Of a stretch of DNA of 64,000 nucleotides, positions 18,136 through 27,713 are shown one piece after another (the stretch's first letter is position 1; the number at the start of each line of letters is the position of its first letter). Position numbers and translations under genes: made by a program. This stretch comes from JAABVY01 sp964496505. GTDB lineage: Bacteria > Zixibacteria > MSB-5A5 > JAABVY01. The stretch spans positions 8,852 through 72,851 of the forward strand of contig CAZBZV010000011.1 of the NCBI GenBank assembly GCA_964496505.1, written 5' to 3'. The notes under the pieces are model-generated. The model worked only from the letters and a program-made list of their open reading frames with translations, did no database searches and had not been told where the DNA came from.

Positions 18136-18900
18136 ATGTTATTTAAAGCAATTATAAGAGGACTTCTACTTCTCATCCTGACTATGGGGCTTCCTATCGG
18201 TCTTGAACAGGATGATCCGGATTCACCTGACATGCAGTTCGGCATTCACGGTGGAGGCGGACGGGTGGCCTCGGTGATTACCGGATGCAATGGAGTTGAA
18301 GAAGCGGTCAAAAATGATTTCCTGGATATTTCCGGGGAGGTTTACCTGAGGGTTCCACCGCGTTCCAACTCGCCTATGATACTCGGCCTGCGCGGAGGTT
18401 ACTGGAGAACCGATCTGGATCTAATCAACTATGGTTATTTTGAACATATCCCCGATTATTCATACAGCTATCTCAATCCCTGTGTCAGCTTCGAAACCAG
18501 ATATATAGGGATGGGTCTTGGGGTTATCATAGGAAACGTTCCGTACAGATTCGATAATGCGATTATATATGAAACAGGGCCTATCTCAGGGCATATCCGG
18601 CTGGGCTCTGTGCGCGGAGTCAATGTCAGCCTCAGCATTTTGGAATCCACTCCACTTGCTTCAGGTGGTGGTCTCTATGACCTGTCGGTATCTGTACCAT
18701 TGAGTGACCGCTTCAGGGCCAGCTACGGACTCGGTTTTGCACCATACTATCATGTGGGCTTTGTTCAGCGCAACCGCATTGGCATCAGCAGGAATTTTGC
18801 ACTGGATATTAGCTGGCGCATTGGAGGCACGGAAGGCGTTGCCGAATACGGGATCAGCGCAGGGCTGATTTATCGACTTGGATTTGGAAATCAGGATTGA
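18136..18900 (+). CDS. Secreted or outer-membrane beta-barrel-like protein, family unknown
   Basis: A 254-residue protein that begins with a signal peptide (MLFKAIIRGLLLLILTMGLP) and then runs in alternating polar/hydrophobic strands: GEVYLRVPP, MILGLRGGYWRT, SFETRYIGMGLGVIIGN, ISGHIRLGSVRGVNVSLSIL, RNFALDISWRIGG, and a final AGLIYRLGFGNQD. This pattern, ending in an aromatic/hydrophobic strand, resembles a small outer-membrane barrel; no named family is recognised. The frame is open back to 17962, but the promoter at 18089-18118 sits inside that extension, so I use the ATG at 18136. It lies upstream of the RND adaptor and pump genes, with a 177-base gap that makes co-transcription uncertain. 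Confidence 0.6.
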   Translation: MLFKAIIRGLLLLILTMGLPIGLEQDDPDSPDMQFGIHGGGGRVASVITGCNGVEEAVKNDFLDISGEVYLRVPPRSNSPMILGLRGGYWRTDLDLINYGYFEHIPDYSYSYLNPCVSFETRYIGMGLGVIIGNVPYRFDNAIIYETGPISGHIRLGSVRGVNVSLSILESTPLASGGGLYDLSVSVPLSDRFRASYGLGFAPYYHVGFVQRNRIGISRNFALDISWRIGGTEGVAEYGISAGLIYRLGFGNQD

Positions 18901-19077
18901 AATACTGGACATCTATTTTTGGCATCCGTATATTTCAACCGCTATGGCTATTCGGAGGAACAAAATAAGCAAAATATATGTATAAATGAAACAAATGCGG
19001 GCTCGTAAGATATTCAATGCGAGCCTTTAATTATATCTAAGCAGATACATTTAACGAAATGAATATTGAGATTTAAT

Positions 19078-20385
19078 TTGAAAAAGTTACAGATACTATT
19101 CCCCTTACATATTATTTCTATCGTGTTTCTGGCGCTTTCATGTTCCGGAGGATCAGGCGAAAGCCGCAACGGCCGCGAGAAGGTAATTCCGGCGATTGAG
19201 GCGGTTCAGGCGAAATACGGTTCCCTGCCCCTGACTGAGAGGCTGAGCGGAGTTGTCAAGGCCAAAAACCAGGTCGAAATCTATCCCGAAATCAGCGCTA
19301 TTATTAGCGCTGTGCATGTACAAAACGGCGACGATGTCGATAAAAATCAGCCTCTTGTAAGTCTTCGGGACAAGGAATTTCGGGAAAGATTAAAGCAGGC
19401 GCGGGCTGCCCTTCAAATTGCCGAAGCCCAGGCTAACCAGGCCGAGGCCAAGCTTAAGGAAATTGAATCTGAGCTCAGGCGCTCCCGTGCGCTGGCCGAA
19501 AAGAATCTCAGCAGCGAGGCGGAACTCGAGGCAATCGAAACCCGGGCGGTTTCAGCCCGAGCCGATGTCGAACTTGCCCAGGCGCGTGTGGAGCAGGCCC
19601 AGGCTACAGTATCGGAACGTGAGGAGGCTCTCTCGCGCACAATCATCCGTGCCCCTGTAGAAGGAACGGTCGGAAATCGTAACGCCGAGGTTGGTATGAT
19701 GGTAAGTTCTTCTACCAGGCTTTTCACGCTCGGTCAACTCGACAGTGTACGGGTGGAAGTTGTGCTTACCGACCGTATGCTGAACTATATCGAATCCGGG
19801 CAACGAACCGAAATCCGGGGCGGAAATCTTGCATCGGGCGGCCTGGAAGCATCATTATCACGGATATCGCCGTTCCTCCACCCCATTACTCATAGCACAG
19901 ATGCCGAAATCGATCTGGAAAATCCGGATCACAAGCTAAAATCGGGAATGTTCGTAACCGTTGACATTTACTACGGCGAAAGTGAACAGGCAACACTTGT
20001 TCCCCTTAGCGCTCTTTATGAAAATCCGTTAACCGGCGCTACCGGGATTTATGTCAGCCAGGATACACTGAACCGAATTCCGGTTGAGCCTCTGGGTAAG
20101 GGTGAAAAAGGCAGTCTCACTGACCCGATCCCATTTGAATTCGTGCAGGTCGATGTAATCGCCAAAGGCCGTATGAGCGCCGGTATTCGAGGTATCGAGC
20201 CGGAAAGCTGGGTAGTAACGATCGGCCAGGATTTACTGGGCGGTGAGTCCGGCATGGCACGGGTGCGGCCGGTCGACTGGTCATGGGTGGAGAACCTTCA
20301 GAAACTTCAGCGCGAAGATCTTCTACGGGAGATCATGCAGGAGCAGCAGGCCGTTAAAGATACGGCATCATCGAGCATACAATAA
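19078..20385 (+). CDS. RND efflux periplasmic adaptor subunit (HlyD/AcrA family lipoprotein)
   Basis: A membrane-fusion protein of about 435 residues. It has a lipoprotein signal (IISIVFLALSCSGG, Cys as the lipidated residue). A lipoyl-like half follows (GVVKAKNQVEIYPEISAII), then a long coiled-coil hairpin rich in Ala, Glu and Gln (about 115-190). The second lipoyl half is SRTIIRAPVEGTVGNRNAEV, and a beta-barrel and membrane-proximal domain complete it. These proteins link an inner-membrane pump to an outer-membrane channel. No ATG is available; TTG codons at 19066 and 19078 are candidates. I prefer 19078, since a GAG lies seven bases upstream and the signal then begins with two lysines. The pump gene starts 23 bases after the stop. 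Confidence 0.88.
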   Translation: MKKLQILFPLHIISIVFLALSCSGGSGESRNGREKVIPAIEAVQAKYGSLPLTERLSGVVKAKNQVEIYPEISAIISAVHVQNGDDVDKNQPLVSLRDKEFRERLKQARAALQIAEAQANQAEAKLKEIESELRRSRALAEKNLSSEAELEAIETRAVSARADVELAQARVEQAQATVSEREEALSRTIIRAPVEGTVGNRNAEVGMMVSSSTRLFTLGQLDSVRVEVVLTDRMLNYIESGQRTEIRGGNLASGGLEASLSRISPFLHPITHSTDAEIDLENPDHKLKSGMFVTVDIYYGESEQATLVPLSALYENPLTGATGIYVSQDTLNRIPVEPLGKGEKGSLTDPIPFEFVQVDVIAKGRMSAGIRGIEPESWVVTIGQDLLGGESGMARVRPVDWSWVENLQKLQREDLLREIMQEQQAVKDTASSSIQ

Positions 20386-20408
20386 TATTTTAGACAAATT
20401 TTGATACT

Positions 20409-23400
20409 ATGAATATCACCAGAGTAGCAGTCAATCGGCCTATCGCCACCACCATGGTGTTTTTGATAATTATCGTGATTGGCATCATGGGATTCCGCTT
20501 CCTTCCGGTTGACCTGCTCCCCCCTATTGAATATCCGATGCTCAGCGTCTCCACCACCTATCCCAATGTCGGCCCGGAGGAGATCGAGACGATCATAACC
20601 GACAGGGTTGAAAATGCCATTGCCAGCGTGCCCAATATCGAGGAGGTGCGTTCCAGGTCTTCCGAAGGCCGCAGCCGGGTTACGCTGGAGTTTTCGCAGG
20701 GAACGAATATCGATGCCGCGGCCAATGACGTCAGGGCCGCGCTCGACCGCATACGCGATGACTTCCCTCCCGAGGTAGAACCTCCGCGCCTCTGGAAATT
20801 CGATCCCGATAACTTCCCGGTGGTAATTCTGGGAGCACAGTCCGACCGCAGTATGGAGGAATTGACGCGGCTTCTGGAACGCGAGATTTCTCAGCGCTTC
20901 GAGCAGATACCCGGCGTCGGCTCGGTTGATGTCTGGGGTGGTATATACCGCGAGATTCAGGTGCGTTTGAAACGCGACCGTCTGGCCTCAAGCCGTCTCT
21001 CGGCTGCCGATGTGCGGGATGCGCTTCAAGAGGAAAATGTCACCCTGCCGGGCGGCGATATGCGCGAAGGAATCAGCGATATGTATGTCCGCACACGGGG
21101 TGAATTCCAGACTATTGAGCAAATCGCATCCACCATCATAACCGTAATTGACGGCAAACCAATACGTGTTGGGGATGTGGCCGAGGTGGTGGACGGGTAC
21201 GAGGATGTCAACCGTCTGGTTCAAATCGACGGCCGTCCCATGATCCGCATGGGGATCCGCAAGCAGTCCGGAGCCAATACTGTGGCCGTGGCTGAACGGG
21301 CACGTGCGGTAATGGAGCAGATAGATAGAGAGCGGGATGATCTCGATCTAATGATGGTCATCGATCAAAGTGATTTTATCCAAAATGCCATAGATAATGT
21401 TCAGAATTCAGCCTTGTGGGGAGGACTTCTGGCAATTTTCGTTTTATATGTATTCCTGAGAAACGGCTCCACAACATTTATTATCGCATTGTCAATACCC
21501 ATTTCCATCATCGCTACCTTCGGCCTTTTGTTTTTTAATGGTATTTCGCTTAACCAGATGAGCTTCGGCGGTCTTGCACTGGGAATAGGATTGATTGTCG
21601 ACAATTCCATTGTGGTGCTGGAAAATATCGTGCGATTGCGTGAACAGGGCAGAAATTTAAAGGACAGTTCACTGATTGGAGCAAAGCAGGTAACAGGAGC
21701 GATTATCGCATCAACTCTCACCACCTCGGTCATCTTTCTGCCGGTTGTATTCATGCAGACCATTTCCGGGATGCTATTCAAGGAACTGGCTATGGTGGTG
21801 GTCTTTGCGCTGCTATGCTCCCTTTTCATTGCCCTGACACTGGTGCCCATGCTGGGCAGCCGCTATCTTACAGTTAAGAAAAAGGATGAAGATTCTCCGA
21901 AAAAAGAATCGCGTTTTGCCAGATGGACTGAAAAGCTCGAATCGATATATGTGAGTTTTATAAGCAAAGCTCTAAACCAGAAGAAAATCGTCTTCGGCGT
22001 GGCTGGATCGCTTCTTATAGCTACCATTTTTCTGTGGCAGTTGCTTCCAGTGGAACTTGCCCCGCAGACAGATGCCAATGAAATCGATATAGAACTGGAA
22101 ATGGCCCAGGGGACGAATATTGCGGTTGTGAATAATTATCTGCATGAGATGGATTCCCTGGTACGTGAGGTCCTGCCCATGGACCAGATCGAGCATATCT
22201 CTATCGAAATCAGACCGGGTGATGCCGAGGTCGAAATCTCACTGAAAAACGCAGATGAAAGAACGATCAACAGCTTCCAACTCGCAGATAAAATACGTGA
22301 GCATGTCGCCGGGCAGGTCCCGGGCGTGGATGTCAGGGTGGATGCCCAATCCGGACTATGGATGCTGCGGAGGCTGTTTGGCTCGGGCGGCTCCGAGGCT
22401 GTGCAGATAGAACTGCGAGGATATGATCTGGCATTAGCCGATATGATCGCCAAAGATCTGCAGAGTATTATGACACAGGTACCCGAAGTAGCCGATGTCC
22501 GTATCAGCCGCCGCGAGGGACGACCGGAGCAGAACCTGATAATCGACCGGGAAAAAATCGCTGACCTGGGCCTGTCGGTCAGCCAGATCGCACGGGTTAT
22601 CCAGACCAATGTGGGCGGCGGACGCGCTGGTGTTTTCCGTGAAGGCGGCGAGGAATTTCCGATCATGGTGCGCCTTCAGCCGCAGGACAGGCTCAGCACT
22701 CAGGATTTGAGCAACGTTTCGGTCCGCACTGCGGGCGGGCAGATCATGCCGATTTCCGCGGTGGTCACAACTGAACGACGACGCAGTCCGACTGAGATCG
22801 AGCGTGTTGACGGACAGAGGGTAACCTATGTAACCGCCAATCTGGAAAGCGGAGCCGCGCTGGGCGATGTTGTCGAAAAACTTCAGGATCAGCTTTACGA
22901 TTTCCCATTGCCGGAAGGTTTCTCGCTGATTTTCAGGGGCGAATATGAGGAACAGCAGAAGGCGCAGTCCGACTTTCTCCTGTCAGTGATAATGGCGCTT
23001 ATTCTGATTTACATGGTCATGGCGGCTCAGTTCGAAAGATTTCTGGATCCGCTTATTGTCATGGTGGCGGTTCCGATGGCGATTATAGGTGTGGTTCCTA
23101 CTCTGCTTATTACGGGTACATCATTGAACATGCAGAGCCTGATGGGAATCGTTATGCTGATTGGTATTGTCGTTAATAATGCAATTGTGCTGGTGGATTA
23201 TATCAACCTGATGAGGCGGGAGAAAAACCTTGGTATTCAGGAGGCCGTGATTCAATCTGGACGCCTGCGTCTTCGTCCAATCCTGATGACCTCTGCAACA
23301 ACAATTCTCGGTATGCTGCCCCTTAGCTTTGGAACAGGCGCCGGCGGTGAAATTCAGGCCGCCCTGGCAAGAGCTGTGATCGGCGGACTTTTTGTGTCAA

Positions 23401-23498
23401 CCTTCATTACGCTCGTCCTTATCCCGGTAACATATATAAGCTTCTACAAACTTCTCTACAAGCTCAAGCCTGCAAAAGCGGAAGTAGAAACCGCATAA
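20409..23498 (+). CDS. RND efflux transporter permease (AcrB/MdtB-like)
   Basis: A full-length 1029-residue resistance-nodulation-division pump. TM1 is at the N-terminus (ATTMVFLIIIVIGIMGFRFL), followed by the first porter/docking half. TM2-6 lie at about 330-480, TM7 near 525, then the second periplasmic half and TM8-12 at the end. The TM4 relay reads GIGLIVDNSIVVLENI, keeping the first of AcrB's two Asp and replacing the second with Asn. The TM10 segment reads GIVVNNAIVLVDY, with no Lys where AcrB has Lys940. Both are common in non-AcrB RND branches. It is co-transcribed with the adaptor 23 bases upstream. No TolC-like channel gene is adjacent, so one must be supplied elsewhere. Substrate unknown. 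Confidence 0.9.
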   Translation: MNITRVAVNRPIATTMVFLIIIVIGIMGFRFLPVDLLPPIEYPMLSVSTTYPNVGPEEIETIITDRVENAIASVPNIEEVRSRSSEGRSRVTLEFSQGTNIDAAANDVRAALDRIRDDFPPEVEPPRLWKFDPDNFPVVILGAQSDRSMEELTRLLEREISQRFEQIPGVGSVDVWGGIYREIQVRLKRDRLASSRLSAADVRDALQEENVTLPGGDMREGISDMYVRTRGEFQTIEQIASTIITVIDGKPIRVGDVAEVVDGYEDVNRLVQIDGRPMIRMGIRKQSGANTVAVAERARAVMEQIDRERDDLDLMMVIDQSDFIQNAIDNVQNSALWGGLLAIFVLYVFLRNGSTTFIIALSIPISIIATFGLLFFNGISLNQMSFGGLALGIGLIVDNSIVVLENIVRLREQGRNLKDSSLIGAKQVTGAIIASTLTTSVIFLPVVFMQTISGMLFKELAMVVVFALLCSLFIALTLVPMLGSRYLTVKKKDEDSPKKESRFARWTEKLESIYVSFISKALNQKKIVFGVAGSLLIATIFLWQLLPVELAPQTDANEIDIELEMAQGTNIAVVNNYLHEMDSLVREVLPMDQIEHISIEIRPGDAEVEISLKNADERTINSFQLADKIREHVAGQVPGVDVRVDAQSGLWMLRRLFGSGGSEAVQIELRGYDLALADMIAKDLQSIMTQVPEVADVRISRREGRPEQNLIIDREKIADLGLSVSQIARVIQTNVGGGRAGVFREGGEEFPIMVRLQPQDRLSTQDLSNVSVRTAGGQIMPISAVVTTERRRSPTEIERVDGQRVTYVTANLESGAALGDVVEKLQDQLYDFPLPEGFSLIFRGEYEEQQKAQSDFLLSVIMALILIYMVMAAQFERFLDPLIVMVAVPMAIIGVVPTLLITGTSLNMQSLMGIVMLIGIVVNNAIVLVDYINLMRREKNLGIQEAVIQSGRLRLRPILMTSATTILGMLPLSFGTGAGGEIQAALARAVIGGLFVSTFITLVLIPVTYISFYKLLYKLKPAKAEVETA

Positions 23499-23526
23499 TA
23501 TTTTTTAGTTGTCGCATTATGATTGA

Positions 23527-23555
23527 TTGACAAAGTCCTTTTAGAGCATTATAAA
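23527..23555 (+). promoter_or_regulatory. Sigma-70 type promoter candidate
   Basis: TTGACA at 23527-23532, 17-base spacer, TATAAA at 23550-23555. The predicted start lies about 125 bases upstream of the methyltransferase ATG, a long leader in which I see no clear structure. Confidence 0.45.
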
Positions 23556-23686
23556 TAATGTACGGGCTTGACAATTAAAAGCCCTATTCACCGCACACAT
23601 CAAAATTCAGCACATCTAATCAAATCTCTATAGAATTCCCTAAACATTCTGATTTATATAAATTAGCCCTATAACTGGAGGATTTT

Positions 23687-24682
23687 ATGAAAAACTCACA
23701 GAATCAGCCCAATCCCCTTCTTGATCCGTTCGTGCCTGCAATGTCGTCATGGGCGCTGGTTACCGCTGTCTCGAGCGGTATCTTTGATGCTGTTGTCGAT
23801 GGCGCATACACATCCCAGAAGATCGCCGAACGACTTAACCTGGATGTCGATGCTGTGAGAGCTCTTTTGGATATTCTCTCATGCCTTGGATACATTCACC
23901 AAAGCGAAGGCCATTACCGGCTCACCGATGTTTCCAAACAGACCCTTATCCAAAATTCAACACACCGGCTCAAAAACTGGGTCAAATTCTGCCGCTTTCA
24001 GTTGCTTGCATTGCAGCAGCTTGAATACACATTATCGAAAGGGCAAAGAGTAAACCTGCAAGATCTCATGAATTCTCCCGAAGACCTGCGCTTACATCAG
24101 CTTGCTATGGCGGAAACCGCCGCACCCGCCGCTGAATGGGTAGCCACCCAAATTGCATTACCGGACGATAGCAGATTGATGCTGGATATCGGCGGCTCAC
24201 ACGGAATCTATTCCGCCGCGATCTGCAAAAAGAATCCTCCCTTAAAGGCCGAAGTAATCGAGCTGCCGGAAATGATTGATTCTGCAAGTGAGGTTTCCCA
24301 TGAACTCGGAACAGACAAATATGTGCGGTATGTTGAAGGTGGTATTATGGAATCGGATTTGGAAAGCATGTATGATCTGGTATTTATGGGAAATCTGATT
24401 CATCATATACCATCGCAGAAAATTGATGATGTCTTTTCCAAAATCCATAAGCACATCAATCCCGGCGGTATAATGGCCATCTGGGATTTTGCAGAAGCTG
24501 AAGGCAAAACCGACCTTGCTTCAAGCGCGTTCTCGCTCTTCTTTTATATGACTTCCGGATCAAAGTGCTATAACAGGCAGGAGATAAAGGGCTTAGCGAG
24601 CAAAGCCGGGTTCAAAGGTTTTCGCGTAAAAAAGCCGCCCGCGCCATCACCGCATATTTTATACATCATCGGGAAGGAATAG
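23687..24682 (+). CDS. SAM-dependent O-methyltransferase-like protein (Methyltransf_2 type)
   Basis: A 331-residue two-domain methyltransferase. Residues 15-75 form the winged-helix dimerisation domain seen in plant and bacterial small-molecule O-methyltransferases (SSGIFDAVVDGAYTSQKIAE, then LDILSCLGYIHQ). The catalytic Rossmann domain has motif I LMLDIGGSHGIYSAAIC, an acidic EVIELPEM, and a late VFMGNLIHHIP (usually LxxxLHDWxD). A strong GGAGG precedes the ATG. Substrates of this family are phenols, polyketides or hydroxylated tetrapyrrole-like compounds; nothing nearby identifies this one. The convergent flavin oxidoreductase gene 109 bases downstream is on the other strand. Confidence 0.8.
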   Translation: MKNSQNQPNPLLDPFVPAMSSWALVTAVSSGIFDAVVDGAYTSQKIAERLNLDVDAVRALLDILSCLGYIHQSEGHYRLTDVSKQTLIQNSTHRLKNWVKFCRFQLLALQQLEYTLSKGQRVNLQDLMNSPEDLRLHQLAMAETAAPAAEWVATQIALPDDSRLMLDIGGSHGIYSAAICKKNPPLKAEVIELPEMIDSASEVSHELGTDKYVRYVEGGIMESDLESMYDLVFMGNLIHHIPSQKIDDVFSKIHKHINPGGIMAIWDFAEAEGKTDLASSAFSLFFYMTSGSKCYNRQEIKGLASKAGFKGFRVKKPPAPSPHILYIIGKE

Positions 24683-24791
24683 GGATTTGTACTAAAATGA
24701 ATCTGTTTTTACTGGGTCCAAGGGACGGATTCTTAAAAAATCTGCCCCAAATTCAAGGATGTTTTTCAGTAGCAAATACTTTTTCCAACTA

Positions 24792-26174
24792 TTAGCTCTT
24801 GGGATTTATATTCTGATTCATGCGGAAGAAATTGTCCGGATCATATTTGGCCTTGATCTCCCGCAGTCGGTTGTGGTTTGCGCCAAACGCATCCTTCACA
24901 CGGTCATCATCATCCCTGTCGAGATAATTGGCATACACTCCGCCCGTTGAATACGGTTCCATGGCCTTATGAAACTTGCGTGTCCATTCAATAGCCTTCT
25001 CATCATCTGAAGCTTCGGTCCATCCGGACCAGATACCCAATCCAAAGGTAGCATTTCTGTCGGGGAACGCTGTAGCCGACGGTTCCACACGGCTGATTGC
25101 CCCGCCCATTGGCTCTATGCCTACAAGCGAAAACGGGCCCGGCAAAGGATCAACCATCTCTACGAATGTCTTGATAGCCTCATCCGTCAGACCTTCCATA
25201 TAATGCGCCTTCCAGTAGTACCGGCCGCCTTTCGGGGCGCCTTTGTCGAAGCTCTGCTGCAGCGCAGTGTACGGCATCGGCCCCACTACCTGGAAAATCG
25301 GTTCGGTGAGTTTCCGCAGCGGTTCCAACAGCTTTTCGCCCTCCCTGGCATCGCCAATATAACATGCCACCAGTACAATCGCGGTTTTCATATGGTACTC
25401 TTCCGGGAACGGTTCCATGGGAGGAACATTAACCGCCAGAGCATAGCAGGACATTTCGTCCGGAGCCTCAGCCGCAAAATCCCGGTATGCACGCAGAACC
25501 TGCTCGGCGTTCTCCATTGGGTAAAAAATCTGGGCGGCCAAAACCTCCGGGCCAACCTCATGCAGCTTGAATTCGAATGATGTTACTATGCCAAAATTGC
25601 CGCCGCCTCCTCGCAAGGCCCACATCAGATCCGGATTTTCATCATCACTTACATGAATCAGCTTGCCGTCGGCGGTAACCACATCAGCGGAGATCAAATT
25701 ATCAACCGTCAGCCCATACTTTCGTGCCAGGTATCCCATACCGCCGCCGAGCGTCAATCCTGCAACCCCGGTCTCTGAAACCAGCCCGCCGGTTGTAGCC
25801 AAGCCGTGTTTCTGGGTGGCGGCGTCAAGGTCGGCCAGAGTCGACCCCGGTTCGACGGTTGCAGTTTTAGCTGTCGGATCGACCTTTACATCTTTCATTC
25901 GCGAAAAATCGATCATTAATCCATCATCACAAACTGACCTTCCGGCCACACTGTGCCCGCCGCCCTTAATCGAAATCAAAAGATCATTCTTGCGTGCGAA
26001 ATTGACCGCTTTAACGACATCATCAACATCAGCACACTGGACTATCGCCGCCGGCTTCCGGTCTATCATGCCATTCCACACCGCGCGCGCCTCGTCATAA
26101 TCAGCATTGCCCGGCTGAATTAATCTACCGTTGAAATTTTCGGCACTCTGCTTTAATGTTGTCTGGTCAAACAT
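24792..26174 (-). CDS. FAD-linked oxidoreductase (PCMH/BBE, berberine-bridge-like)
   Basis: A 460-residue flavoprotein of the PCMH family. The N-terminal FAD domain shows ISIKGGGHSVAG, whose His normally carries 8-alpha-linked FAD. TLGGGMGYLARKYGLT follows, the site that in bicovalent members is GGCG, with the Cys bonded to C6. Here Gly replaces that Cys, so a single covalent link is predicted. ALRGGGGNFGIVTSFEF and the C-terminal BBE segment (YANYLDRDD, YDPDNFFRMNQNI) complete the fold. Family members oxidise sugars, alkaloids or other alcohols with O2 or other acceptors. An AGGAGAG lies just ahead of the ATG. It has no operon partner. Confidence 0.87.
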   Translation of the reverse strand: MFDQTTLKQSAENFNGRLIQPGNADYDEARAVWNGMIDRKPAAIVQCADVDDVVKAVNFARKNDLLISIKGGGHSVAGRSVCDDGLMIDFSRMKDVKVDPTAKTATVEPGSTLADLDAATQKHGLATTGGLVSETGVAGLTLGGGMGYLARKYGLTVDNLISADVVTADGKLIHVSDDENPDLMWALRGGGGNFGIVTSFEFKLHEVGPEVLAAQIFYPMENAEQVLRAYRDFAAEAPDEMSCYALAVNVPPMEPFPEEYHMKTAIVLVACYIGDAREGEKLLEPLRKLTEPIFQVVGPMPYTALQQSFDKGAPKGGRYYWKAHYMEGLTDEAIKTFVEMVDPLPGPFSLVGIEPMGGAISRVEPSATAFPDRNATFGLGIWSGWTEASDDEKAIEWTRKFHKAMEPYSTGGVYANYLDRDDDDRVKDAFGANHNRLREIKAKYDPDNFFRMNQNINPKS

Positions 26175-26218
26175 AATTCTCTCCTAAATTACTATCTATA
26201 TCTTTCATGATATCCTTT

Positions 26219-27331
26219 TTATTTCAATAGCAGCATCTTCCTGGCTTCGCTGAATTCGCCGACCGAAAGTCGGTAAAAATACACGCCGCTCGAAACAGGA
26301 CTACCGGCGTCATTACTGCCATCCCAGTCTACAGAATAAAAACCCGCATCCAGATACTGATCGACCAGAGTCTTTACTCTCTGTCCCAGCATATTATATA
26401 TGGTAAGCCGGACATCCGTGCTCTTGGGCAGGCTGAATTCTATCTCAGTTACGGGATTGAACGGATTCGGATAGTTCTGTGAAAGATCTAACCCCTCTGG
26501 AAGCTGCCCAGGGTTGATCTCGCTGACATCAGTGGCGGAGCCCACAAATCCGCCGAAAGCAGAAGCCGAATAGGTTTCGAATCCGCTCGGACCGCTTTTA
26601 TTCACACTCACGAGGAACTCGAAATCCTCGCCGAAAAATTCCGCCCCCTCGGTCTCAACAGTACTGCCGGGCATTGGAATTCCATTGATAACCTGCTGAG
26701 TGGTCGTCCTTTTGACAAAAGACAGTCTCAGGCAGTCAACTGTATTACCCTCATATGTAATCGTTCCCCAGCCGTCAACAGCATAGGTTATCGTATCAAA
26801 TACATTTTCAACGAACTGCGGGGTAAATTCACGGGTGCCTTCACGTTCGGTAGTCCATTCATCATTGAATGCCATCGGGAATGGATACAGCGGAGTAGAT
26901 TCATCATATTTAAAGAGGACTTCCCCAGCTCTCGATGAACGAACCGCAGTACCCCATTCTGTTACTTCCATCGGAAGCCATTCTGTATAGGACCAGACTG
27001 TATCCTCCTCGGTGGCAAGGTTTATGGTCCGGACTATAAAATTAGCATCCGGAAATGAACCGATCTGCGGTGCGCTGAAAGCCTCAATCACAGTACCCGT
27101 ATTTTCTTGAATAAAATCGACTGTCGTCACATCCCATGTCTGACTCCCGCCGTCCGTTGCTGTAAGGTGCATATACATGGATTCGGCTATATCATCCGCC
27201 AACCATGAATTCAAAGCGGAGCCCGGCGAAGGCAGAGTACCGCTGTTAGGAAAGGAAATCTGTGCCTGACCGGCATTGACAATAACAAAAACCAGCAGAA
27301 TCGAGACGGTAAGCATTAACGATTTGCGCAT
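26219..27331 (-). CDS. Secreted protein with FlgD-like / type IX-type C-terminal sorting tail
   Basis: A 370-residue protein with a cleavable signal peptide (LTVSILLVFVIVNAGQAQ). A roughly 260-residue middle of beta-rich sequence I cannot assign follows (DVTTVDFIQENTGTVIEAF, WGTITYEGNTVDCLRLSFV). The last 85 residues are a sorting module: LSQNYPNPFNPVTEIEFSLP, RLTIYNMLGQRVKTLV, SGVYFYRLSVGEFSEARKML. Very similar tails end the proteins at 30478 and 46053, implying a shared export or anchoring route. A GGAGGAG sits before the ATG. The middle region may be the functional part; its role is unknown. Confidence 0.75.
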   Translation of the reverse strand: MRKSLMLTVSILLVFVIVNAGQAQISFPNSGTLPSPGSALNSWLADDIAESMYMHLTATDGGSQTWDVTTVDFIQENTGTVIEAFSAPQIGSFPDANFIVRTINLATEEDTVWSYTEWLPMEVTEWGTAVRSSRAGEVLFKYDESTPLYPFPMAFNDEWTTEREGTREFTPQFVENVFDTITYAVDGWGTITYEGNTVDCLRLSFVKRTTTQQVINGIPMPGSTVETEGAEFFGEDFEFLVSVNKSGPSGFETYSASAFGGFVGSATDVSEINPGQLPEGLDLSQNYPNPFNPVTEIEFSLPKSTDVRLTIYNMLGQRVKTLVDQYLDAGFYSVDWDGSNDAGSPVSSGVYFYRLSVGEFSEARKMLLLK

Positions 27332-27713
27332 ACTAATTCTCCTCCATTAGCTCTTTTTCAATACTCTATTATTGGAAATCACAGAAGCCCCCTGCCCTAA
27401 GACTAATAAAGCAAAAGCAGATGAAAACCTCTGCTATCATATTGATTCAAACCACTACAGTTTGAACCATTCGAAAACTAAATACTATTTTGTGGCCGAT
27501 AATATAACATAAAATCGATTTAAATCAAGATATATTTTATCCTTTTTATCTCCAAATTCAAGAATATTCGCTCGGAAATCTTATCTTCTTGATATACAAT
27601 ATCTTATAGTGTATATTTGTCTGCATGGGCAGAATCGATGATTCAATGCTGACATATTCATTTGGACAATTAGGCCGCCCTGGTTATAGATCACAAGAGA
27701 CGGGAGATTACGC
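27332..27713. other. Divergent intergenic region, no gene seen
   Basis: About 380 AT-rich bases between the divergent secreted-protein and GNAT genes. It must contain both promoters; I could not pick one with confidence. No hairpin or repeat stands out. Confidence 0.4.

Noticed and set aside
18999..19025. GGCTCG/CGAGCC inverted repeat as a terminator after the barrel-like gene
   Set aside because: Only six base pairs with a 14-base loop and no convincing T-run.
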